This document shows positions 31,352 to 39,724 of a DNA stretch of 64,000 nucleotides, piece after piece. Numbering within the stretch: the first letter of the stretch is position 1; every line of letters starts with the position of its first letter. The stretch comes from Ornithorhynchus anatinus (taxonomy: Eukaryota; Chordata; Mammalia; Monotremata; Ornithorhynchidae), in the NCBI RefSeq assembly GCF_004115215.2, contig NC_041748.1, forward strand, positions 16,544,337 through 16,608,336, written 5' to 3'. Under the pieces are notes generated by a model that made no database searches, was not told the origin of the DNA, and saw only the letters and a list, made by a program, of their open reading frames with translations. The position numbers and the translations under genes are program-made.

Positions 31352-31578
31352 TTGCTGCAAGAGACAGAAAAGCGCTCGGCATCAGCGCCCATCGTCAGCG
31401 CCCCGTGAGCCTACGGACCGTCCCGCCGCCTCGCCAGAGCCGGGCGGACGGACGCCGGGCCTGCACCCGGCCCTCATCGCCGCCACAGCGTCGCCCCCGG
31501 AGCCGCCCCGGCGCCGATGTCGGCGGATGACGGCTCCGCCGGCCGCCCGGCCCCGCCGCCATAGCCGGCCCCACTCAC

Positions 31579-31628
31579 GTGTCCTCTCGGAATAGAAGGT
31601 GCGGCCCCCTTAGCGGGATTCCTTTATA
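31579..31628 (-). promoter_or_regulatory. RPS2 core promoter and 5' TOP first exon
   Basis: Reading the minus strand, a TATAAAG element (31622-31628) precedes by about 30 nt a pyrimidine-rich start CCTTCTATTCC, ending in a good donor (AC|GTGAGT, donor at 31577-31578). This gives a 5' UTR exon of about 20 nt, 31579 to about 31599. A start in a C/T run is the 5' TOP signature of translation-machinery genes and implies mTOR/LARP1 control. The start position is inferred from TATA spacing. Confidence 0.75.
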
Positions 31629-31876
31629 CTTCCCAGCTCTCGCGAGACTTTGAGCGGGGCCCGCGCTCTCGGCCCGCAGAGACTACGACTCCCGGCGTGC
31701 TTTGCGGGCGACCTCGAGGGACTACGAGTCCCGGCGTGCCTTGCGGGCGGCCGACCCCCCCCCCCTCCCCCCGGCGCGCATGCGCTCCAGCGCCACCCTC
31801 TGGGTGCCCTTCTGAGATTGGCAGGCGGTGCGAAGCCTTGCGGAGCCGAGGTCCCGGGCGGGAGCCTGGCGGCACG
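31629..31876. promoter_or_regulatory. Shared divergent promoter of RPS2 and NDUFB10
   Basis: This is the repeat-free CpG-rich interval between the RPS2 TATA element and the NDUFB10 ATG. It contains the palindrome TCTCGCGAGA (31638-31647, BANP/ZBTB33-type). It contains two near-identical ZNF143/THAP11-like elements, ACTACGACTCCCGGCGTGC... (31682-31710) and ACTACGAGTCCCGGCGTGC... (31721-31749), offset by 39 bp. An NRF1-type palindrome GCGCATGCGC (31776-31785) lies on the NDUFB10 side, fitting a respiratory-chain gene. Bidirectional use is inferred from head-to-head placement. Confidence 0.8.
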
Positions 31877-34800
31877 ATGCCCAGGGACTGGGACAAGGAT
31901 GTGTACCCCGAGCCGCCGCGCCGCACCCCGGTCGTCGAGTCGCAGACGGCCGTGCCCAACCCCCTGCACTTCATCGTAGGCGTCTTCGACCTGTTGGTGG
32001 ACAGGCCCGTCACCCTCCTGCGAGGTACGCCCGCACCCCGCACTATTTATTGAGCGCCTGCTGCCTGCGGAGCACTGCCACCACCGCTTGGCAGAGGACC
32101 ATACAGCATGAGACCTACCAGGGCCCCAAAACACATCTATCTATGTATAGATGGCCTCGGTTAGGCGCTTACTATGGCTCATTCATTCAGTCGTATTTAT
32201 TGAGCGCTTACTGTGTGCAGAGCACTGGACTGAGCGCTTGGGAAAGGACAGTGCAGCATGAAAAGTAGTATGGCCTAAATATATATACATATATTTGCTG
32301 TTAAGAGCTTACTCATTCATTCAGGCGTATTGAGCGCTTACTGTGTGCAGAGCGCTGCACTAAGCGCTTGGGAAAGGACAATACAGCATGAGAAGTCGCA
32401 TGGCGTATATATATATATGGTATTAAGCGCTTGCTATGTGTCATTCAGTCGTATTGAGCGTTTACTGTGTGCAGAGCACTGGACTAAGCGCTGGAGAAAG
32501 GACAGTACACAATGAGAAGCATTGTGGCCTAAAACATATATATATATATAGTATTTAACTATAACTATGTATATATAAAACTATATATATACATATATAT
32601 ATATAGTATTTGTTAACCACTTACTCTGTGATGCTCATTCGTATTTTTTGAGCGCTTACTGTGTGCAGAGCACTGGACTAAGCGCTTAAAAACTTTTAAT
32701 GGCCCGTACGGGGATTAAACCCACGACCTTGGCGTTATTAGCATGACTCTCTAACTGGCCGTGTCAGGCCCTGTACTAAGCGCTGAGGTGGAGACAAGCA
32801 AATCGGGTTGGATCCAGTCCCTGTCCCGCATAGGACTCACTGTCTTATCCCCCATTTTACAGACGAGGTCACTGAGGCACAGGGAAAGTGAAGTGACTTG
32901 CCCAAGGTTCCACAGCAGACAGTTGGCAGAGCCGGGATTAGAACCCATGACCTTCTGACTCCCAGGTCTGGGCTCTATAATAATAATGATGGTATTTGTT
33001 AAGCACTTACTATGTGCCAAGCACTGTTTTAGGCACTGGGGTAGATACAAGGTACTCAGGTTGTCCCACGTCACTATCCACTACACCAGGCTGCTTCTTG
33101 CTGTGTCCAACCTCCAGTATCTTGCATCTTGTAGCCTTGTATCTTCCCCAGCGCGTGGCACATAGTAAGCACTTAGCAAATACCGTCATTATTATTATAA
33201 TTACTATTACAGCAATAAAGAGTGACAATCCCTGCTCACCACAAGCTCACAGTCTTGGGGGGGAGTCAGATCAATACAAATAGACATATAAGCAATATAA
33301 ATATGAGGTACCGGCCCAGACCCCTCTCCCCTCAGCCGGGACACCCCACAACCTTCCCTTCCACCTTGCACCCTGACCAGACACCCCTCTCCCTCTTCTC
33401 CCCCAAAAAAGAGAAAAACCCTGTGAGATAGAGTGACCTAGTAGACAGAGCTCAGGCCTGGGAGTCAGAGGATCTGGGTTCTAATGCCTCTCCACCACCC
33501 TACTGCTACTGTGTGACCTTGGGGAAGTCACTTCTGTGGGCCTCAGTTACCTCGTTTGTAAAATGGGATAAGATTGGGACCAACCTCCCCCCCCGAACAT
33601 GGACTGTATCCAACCTGATTAGCATGTATCTAGCACAGCACTTAGTCCATGTCTGGCCCATCACAAGCTCTTAATAAATACCGTGAAAAAACAACCTACG
33701 TCTCCCCGCCATCGACTGCCTACGGTTAAAAAGACCACCCCATCACCTCACCTCCATCCTCCCCCTCGTCTCCATTCCTCTCCATCCGTCTCCATCCTTT
33801 ATCACTGAGTACAGTGCTCTGCACACGGTAAGCGCTCAGTAAATACGATTGAATGAATCCTTCATCCTCTCAGTCGCCCAGGGTGTCTGTGGCGATCAGT
33901 CAGTAGCATTTCCTGAGGGCCCACTGCCCTGCACCGGACACCTGGAATGTTACACTAGAGGACCAAGAGATGGTCCTTGCCCATCAACCCAATTTTTCCC
34001 CCACTTCCCTCCCTTTTGCCCTGTCGGGCCTGTGACATAGTGGTACTAGGAGCCTCGCCAATCCAACGTATTCACTGAGCACTCACTGGTACAGAGTACT
34101 CTACTGAACGCTTGAGAGAGTACAATATAATAGAATGGATAATAATAGCAGTAATAATCGTGGGATTTGTTAAGTGCTTACTGTGGGCCAGGTGGTGTAC
34201 TAATTGCTGGGATAGATACAAGGTAGTCAGACTGGACACAGTCCATGTCCCGCGTGGGTCTCACAGTCTTCATCCCCATTTTACAGATGAGGTCACTGAG
34301 GCACAGAGCGGTGAAGTGGCTTTGCCCAAGGTCACGCCGCAGACACATGGTGGAGCCAGGATTAGAACCCAGGTCCTTCTGACTCCCAGGTCCATGCTGG
34401 GCCATGCTACTTTTATACCTTTATACTCAGTAGTTATAATTTATTTTAATGCCTATCACCTTGCTAGATTGTCTAATTCCTTGTCTAAAGCCCCGCCCCC
34501 CAAATGTTTAGTAAAGTACCCTGCACAGAGGAAATGCTCAGTAAATACCACTGACTGATGGGTTGAATCTCTGCCCTCCCTCCGCTTTGAACCCCATTTG
34601 GGACAGAGGCTGCATCCGATCTGATTCCCTTATATCTACCCCCGGTGCTCAGCACAGTGCTCGGCACACAGAAAACCACGTACTTACTAGATCCCGTGAT
34701 GGAGCAACGGGAGGATTCCTGGGGCGGCGGGAGTCACGGGGCCCGAGGCTAGAGCCACCCCTGTTCCCTTGGCAGAATTCATCGAGCGCCAACACGCCAA

Positions 34801-35640
34801 AAACAAGATCTACTACTACCACCGGCAATTCCGCCGGGTGCCAGACATCACGGAGTGCACCCAAGGGGACGTGCTGTGCATCTACGAAGCCGAGATGCAG
34901 TGGAAGAGGGACTTGTAGGTATCTGCCGTGGGGTCGCCCTCCGGGCCCCGTGCGCTCCCCCCCCGCGTCGCGTCCGAGCGAGCGACCGAGCCCCGGGCCG
35001 TGACCGGGGCCGCGCTCTCCCCCTCCTCCGCAGCAAAGTGGACCAGGAGATCGTGAACATCGTGCAGGAGAGGATGAAGGCCTGCCAGCAGCGGGAAGGA
35101 GACAGCTACATCCAGAACTGTGCCCGGGAGCTGCAGCAGTTTGAAGAGGTGGCCAAGGCCTACCAGGACCGATGTGAGTTGGCCGGGGGAGGGGGTGAGA
35201 GCAGGGGTTGGGTTGCCCTGGTGGGGCTCTTCCCCGCTCGTTGGGATGGTATGGGGAGGGGGTTCTCATCTCATCCCCCCCATCTTGATTCTGACCCGGT
35301 GCCCAAAGTCATCAGAGCTGGAGGGGGAGTCGGAGGGGAGTGGTCATACTCTCGCCCACCCCACTCCGGCCATCCTCCGCCCGGCAGGAGTGGTGCCCCT
35401 CACCCTGGCGCCAGAGGAGACCCGGAGCGGCCTGGGCAGCGGAGTGACCACCCTGTGGTGGGAGGGTCGGGAGAGAGGCCCCTCTCCGCGCCCCCCGGCC
35501 TGGGGCTGACCGGGCGGTCGGGCCCTCCAATCCCCCCAGATCAGGACCTGGGCGGCTACTCTTCCGCCCGCAAGTGTCTGGCGAAGCAGAAGGAGCGGAT
35601 GATTGCGGAGAGGAAAGCTGCCAAGGAGGCCGCTGCCTGA
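31877..35640 (+). CDS. NDUFB10: NADH:ubiquinone oxidoreductase subunit B10
   Basis: This is an accessory subunit of mitochondrial complex I, in the distal membrane arm on the intermembrane-space side. Exons are 31877-32024, 34776-34914, 35034-35173 and 35540-35640, all GT-AG and in phase; 528 nt give 175 residues (human 172). Landmarks are [64 protein letters not shown] and [11 protein letters not shown], ending AKEAAA*. The redox-active cysteine pairs survive as C-x6-C (TEC...VLC) and C-x11-C (KAC...QNC). A few residues are inserted after RRTPV relative to human. The ATG has A at -3. Intron 1 (2.75 kb) carries a tandem array, a tRNA pseudogene and many SINEs. Confidence 0.96.
32041..32696. 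repeat. Five-unit tandem array built from L2-end and SINE pieces
   Basis: Units begin near 32041, 32194, 32328, 32452 and 32641. Each starts with a reverse L2 3' end (TATTTATTGAGCGCTTACTG..., GAGCACTGGACTAAGCGC, GAAAGGACA...). In the first four units this is followed by a stretch resembling CAGCATGAGAAG and then usually an ATGGCCTAAA-like stretch, (TA)n runs, a short Mon-1-like stretch and CATTCAGTCG. The fifth is cut short. Unit lengths of about 125-190 differ mainly through (TA)n expansion. The shared non-L2 filler shows duplication of a composite unit rather than independent insertions. It lies in NDUFB10 intron 1. Confidence 0.8.
32700..32760 (-). pseudogene. tRNA-Ile(AAU) pseudogene with D-arm deletion
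   Basis: On the minus strand this begins GGCCAGTTAGAG, then CTAATAACGCCAAGGTC (anticodon loop with AAU), then GTGGGTTTAATCCCCGT and ACGGGCCA. It matches the eukaryotic tRNA-Ile-AAU body from anticodon stem to acceptor. About 13 nt of the D arm, including most of the A box, are missing, so the copy is 61 rather than 74 nt. A TTTT run follows the 3' end. It is unlikely to be transcribed. It is distinct from the surrounding Mon-1 SINEs, whose tRNA-like heads differ. Confidence 0.85.
32761..33300. repeat. Mon-1 and L2 pieces in NDUFB10 intron 1
   Basis: It contains Mon-1 at 32761-32975 (minus), 32985-33100 (minus) and a plus piece at 33110-33205, plus an L2 end at 33205-33300 (minus). Confidence 0.75.
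33430..34690. repeat. Mon-1 and L2 copies in NDUFB10 intron 1
   Basis: It contains Mon-1 at 33430-33695 (plus) and 34140-34415 (minus), L2 ends at 33795-33860 (plus), 34060-34130 (minus) and 34505-34555 (plus), and a Mon-1 tail at 34585-34690. Confidence 0.75.
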
Positions 35641-35753
35641 GCCCCTCCCACCTCCCGCCCGCCCGTCCACTCGTCCGTCCACAGGATTCGGGGACCGGGG
35701 AGGGCACGTGCCCCCTCCTCCCCCCCAACTTCCGCCGGGGATGTGAGCTGTGA

Positions 35754-35759
35754 AATAAA
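35754..35759 (+). terminator. NDUFB10 poly(A) signal
   Basis: AATAAA lies 114 bases after the TGA stop. An L2 fragment begins just downstream, near 35775. Confidence 0.85.
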
Positions 35760-35774
35760 GACTATTCATTTCAT

Positions 35775-37060
35775 CCACTCGGGGTATTTATTGAGTACCC
35801 TCCGTGGCGGCAGGACTGTGCTAAGGGCAAGGAAACTGCCGGATCGGAAATCCGAGGAGTGCGAGTCCCTCGGTCGGGCGGTCAGGAGTCGTGGGGGCCG
35901 GTCTGAGGGTGCCGTGCTGGACTAGGCCCTGGAGAGGCTGCGGTAAAGGAAGAGACACCACACCTGCTCTCAAGGAGCTGAAAGTCTTCTAGGAGAGCTG
36001 GCCAGGTACAGACGTGGGACAGATATCCATCAGGGCTATTTCTTGAGGGCCTACTCTGTGCTGAACGCTTGGGAGAGCACAATAGTTAGAAGACATGATC
36101 CTGGCCTAATGAAAAGCGGTATAACCTAGTGGCAAGAGCTCGGGCTCGGGTGTCAGAGGAAGTGGGTTCTACTCCCAGATCCACCGCTCATCTGCTGTGG
36201 GACCTTGGGCGAGTCACTTGACTTCTCTGGGCCTCAGGTCCCTCATCTGTAAAATGGGGATGAAGCCTGGGAGCCCCATGGGGGACAGGGACCACGTCCA
36301 ATAATAATGTTGGTATTTGTTAAGCGCTTACTATGTGCAGAGCACTGTTCTAAGCACTGGGGTAGATACAGGGTAATCAGGGTGTCCCACGTGAGGCTCG
36401 CAGTCCAATCCGACCCCAGTGCTTAGAACAGCGCCCGCCACATAGTAAGCTAAAATACTATTGTTATCATTATTAGTCCCAGAGAACAGTCTTGCCAACC
36501 TGGCTGGGCTCCAGCGGGCAAACATGGCACCTTTTGGGGCCATGCCACTCCCTCTGGTACTAATATGAGCATTCCCGCAGGAGGTTCCTACTTAGGAGGG
36601 CTCAGCAGAGCACTGCTTCATTGTTCAGACAACCGCTGGTGGTGTTTTTTATGGTATTTATTAATCGTATTCATTAAGCGCTTCCTCCGTTTGAGGTCCT
36701 GTTTTAAGCACTGGGATGGGTACAAGAAAATTAGGTTGGACGCAGTCCCTGTCAGTCCTATTTATTGAACGCTTACTGTGTGCACAGCACTGTACTGAGA
36801 ACTTGGGAGAATAAAAGAAGAATAAAGACACATTCCCTGCCCACAACAAGCTGACGGTCTAGGGAGGCAGACATCAACAGAAAGAAGTAAATGACATATG
36901 TATCTAAGTGCTGTGGGGCTCGTGGTTTTAAGCCCCATTTTACAGATGAGGTAGCTGAGGCCCAGAGAAGTGAATGACTTGCCCAAGGTCACATAGCTGA
37001 CAAGGCAGAGATGGAATTAGAACCCAGGTCCTTCTGCCGCCCAGACCCGTGCTCTGGGGC
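35775..37060. repeat. L2 and Mon-1 mosaic downstream of NDUFB10
   Basis: L2 pieces lie at 35775-36010 and 36025-36090 (minus). A plus Mon-1 (36115-36300, 36405-36475) is split by a minus Mon-1 piece (36300-36395). Minus Mon-1 copies at 36640-36750 and 36905-37060 flank an L2 end (36750-36900). Confidence 0.75.
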
Positions 37061-37144
37061 CAGCGTTCTTATTCCCATTTTACAGCTGAGGTAACAAGGC
37101 CCAGAGCCCTGCTTCCCCTCGTTCCCAAGTGTAATTAAGTGTAG

Positions 37145-37395
37145 AGAGGCAGCGTGGCTCAGTGGAAAGAGCCCAGGCTTGGGAGTCAGAGGTCGTGGGT
37201 TCTAATCCTGCCTCTGCCCCTTGTCTGCTGTGAGACTTTGGGTGAGTCACTTCACCTCTCTGGGCCTCAGTGACCTAAAAATAGGGATTAAGACTGTGAG
37301 CTCCATGTGGGACAACACGATGACCTTGTGTCTACCCCAGCGCTGAGTACAGTGTCTGGCACGTAGTGAGCGCTTAACAAAAGACATCATTATTA
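37145..37395 (+). mobile_element. Mon-1 SINE
   Basis: It runs from GAGGCAGCGTGGCTCAGTGG to CATCATTATTATT, immediately upstream of the TATA/TOP promoter region. Confidence 0.85.
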
Positions 37396-37459
37396 TTCGG
37401 GGGGGGGGCCTGGGCTGGCGCCACTAGGCTCCCATAGATTGACAGAGAGGGGCGGGCCG

Positions 37460-37746
37460 AGCAGCAATGGCGGCGCCCCGACCTTCTTCATCCGGGGACT
37501 TGCGGCCTGAGGGAAGGCACCGCCCCTCACCCTGAATACACCAGCTCCCGGCTTTTCGGATTCTGATTGGTGAATCCCCCTCCCGCCCCGCCCTTTTCCC
37601 CCCGTCCTGTGAGGCGCATGGGCAGACTCGGGCTTCTGATAGGTCGGAAGGGGAGCCGTGCGGCCCCGGAACCTGCATAGGAAAGAAAGACGCCTATAAA
37701 TAGGTGGGGCGGCGCGTGTGCTAGTCCTTAATTGGTGCCGAGCGAG
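37460..37746 (+). promoter_or_regulatory. Strong TATA/CCAAT/GC-box promoter with tiny TOP-like exon
   Basis: This is a repeat-free GC-rich promoter. It has a YY1-like AATGGCGGCG near 37466, ATTGG (inverted CCAAT) near 37566, GC boxes (CCCGCCCCGCCC near 37582) and a perfect CTATAAATAG TATA box at 37694-37703. About 30 nt on, the sequence reads CTAGTCCTTAATTGG and then GAG|GTGAGT (donor 37747), giving an exon of about 21 nt, 37726-37746. No protein gene starts here. Layout and location (between RPS2/NDUFB10 and RNF151, plus strand) match the snoRNA host gene SNHG9. Confidence 0.65.
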
Positions 37747-37799
37747 GTGAGTGGGGCTGCTTGCAATGGGGGGGGGGGGTGCGTGGGGAGGGGTTTAGT

Positions 37800-38270
37800 T
37801 AATAGTAATTAATTATTACGATATTAGTTATAAGCGCTTACTGTATGCCAAGCACTGTTCCTAGTACTGGGGTAGAGTGGAAAGAGCCCGTGCTTGGGAG
37901 TCAGGGGTCGTGGGTTCTAATCCCAGCTCCCCCCTTGCCTGCTGGGCAAGCCGATTCACTTTTCTGGGCCTCAGTGACCTCATCTGGAAAATGGGGATGA
38001 AGGCCGGGAGCCCCATGGGGGACCTCCTCATTACCTTCTATCTCCCCCAGCTCTTAGAACAGTGCTTGGCACATAGCAAGCGCTTAACAAATACCATTAT
38101 TGTATTGCAGGGTCATCAGGTTGTCCCACGGGGCTCACAGTCTTCATCCCTATTTTCCAGATGAGGTCACTGAGGCCTAGAGAAGTGAAGCGGCCTGCCC
38201 AGGGGCACACAGCAGACAGGTGGCCTGGGCGGAATTAGAACCCAGGTCCTCTGAGTCCCAGGGCGGGCGA
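37800..38270. mobile_element. Nested Mon-1 pair
   Basis: A minus Mon-1 (37800-37875 and 38105-38270) is interrupted at CTGGGGTAG by a plus copy (37875-38103). Confidence 0.75.
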
Positions 38271-38419
38271 GGCCCCCGCCCGACGCCGTCTGAAAGTCGC
38301 CCGCGGCCTGACCCGTGGCCGCGAGTGAGACCCCGGCGCCCACAGACACAGGGGCCTAAAGCTTGTCGCCCACCGCCCTGTCGTGTCGGCGACAAAACCC
38401 GGGCCCCGACAGGCCCCCC

Positions 38420-38665
38420 TTGATGATATTTGTTAAGCGCTTACTATGTGCAGAGCACTGTTCTGAGCGCTGGGGTAGATAGCGGATAGTCAGATTGTCC
38501 CACGTGGGGCTCGCATTTTTTAATCCCCATTTTTGCAGATGAGGTCTCTGAGGCACAGAGAAGTAAAGTGACTTGCCCACAGTCACACAAGTGGCAGAGC
38601 TGGGATTCGAACCCACGACCTCTGACTCCCAAGCCCAGGCGCTTTTCACTAAGCCATGCCGCTTC
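38420..38665 (-). mobile_element. Mon-1 SINE
   Basis: It runs from GATATTTGTTAAGCGCTTAC to the reversed head CTAAGCCATGCCGCTTC. Confidence 0.85.
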
Positions 38666-38811
38666 TCTAATGGGGGCCGTGCCTCCCCTTCTTACTGGCC
38701 ATCTTTTTTCATCCCTAGGTGCTGACAGATGGACGGACGGACCAACGGCCCGGCGGGACCCCCGACTCTTTTAGATGTCCCCATGCTAGACTGAGCCCCT
38801 TGAGGCCGGGG

Positions 38812-39540
38812 TTCATTCATTCAGTCGCATCGAGTGCCTACTGTGTGCTGAGCACTGTAACGATAATAATAATCGTAGTGATGGTATTTGTTAAGCTTTT
38901 ACTCTGTGCCGAACACTTTCCTAAGTACAAGGTGATCAGTTTGTTCCCCTTGGACAGGCTTCATCCCCCTCTTAGAGATGAGGTCACCGAGGCACAGAAA
39001 AGTTGTGACTTGCCCAAAGTCACCCAAGCTGACAAGTGGCAGAGCTGGGATTAGAACCCACCACTTCTGATTCCCAAGCCCGGGCTCTAACGGCTAAGCC
39101 ACGCTGCTTCTCTGCTCCTAATCAGTATTTATTGAGCGCTTACTAAAGTTTGGGAGACTACAATTAAATAGAATTGGCTGACCCGTTCCCTGCCTGGAAA
39201 GACCTTACAGCCTAGAGAGAGGGGAGGCTTCCTAATATACTGCGCTCCTAATCAATATGTATCAACTGGTTACTGTGTGCAGAGCACCGTACTAAGCGCT
39301 TGGGAGAGTACAACAGAATTGGCTGACCCATTCTCTACCCGTAATGAACTTGCAGTCTCCCTCTGTTCAGGGTTCTGCAGGTGCTCAATAAGTACTAAAT
39401 TGTAAGCTCCTTGGGTGGGGAAGGGATCTTTACACAATAAATTGTAACGTCCTTGAAGGCGGCAGTTAGGGTCTGACTAGGCAGCCGTCTAGTACAGTGC
39501 TCTTCAAAGTGCTCGGTGATGTCTGGTTTGAATAAATAAA
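38812..39540. repeat. L2 and Mon-1 copies upstream of RNF151
   Basis: It contains L2 ends at 38812-38860, 39115-39215 and 39245-39360 (minus), Mon-1 at 38865-39110 (minus), and L2-like ends at 39395-39540 (plus). Confidence 0.7.
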
Positions 39541-39724
39541 GCTTCTGAACCTGGCCTGCCATGTGTTGTGTGTGCTGGGGTGCACCGGGGGGGTGGGAGG
39601 GGGTCCCCGTCCCCCTCCCGGGGGGCGTGAGGGGGGCTGACAATGGAGCTGTGATGCAGGTGCTTGTTCCCGGGAGCGGGCCGGGCTGGGCCTCAGTAGG
39701 GCTGTTAACGCCAAAGGACTGAAC

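Larger units (their letters stand above)
37726..38780 (+). ncRNA. Candidate noncoding snoRNA host transcript (SNHG9-like)
   Basis: This is predicted from the TATA/TOP-type promoter, the 21-nt first exon and a good downstream acceptor (pyrimidine run then CATCCCTAG, exon from 38719). I see no coding potential. The intron holds Mon-1 SINEs and one GC-rich repeat-free island (about 38271-38418) with strong hairpins, the only obvious place for an H/ACA RNA such as SNORA78 of human SNHG9. I could not match the snoRNA by sequence, and the 3' end is unknown. It could instead be an alternative 5' exon of RNF151. Confidence 0.35.

Noticed and set aside
31786-31802. CTCF-like CGCCACCCTCTGGGTGCC near the NDUFB10 start
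   Set aside because: The core is CTCTGGGTG rather than CTCTGGTGG; too weak to call.
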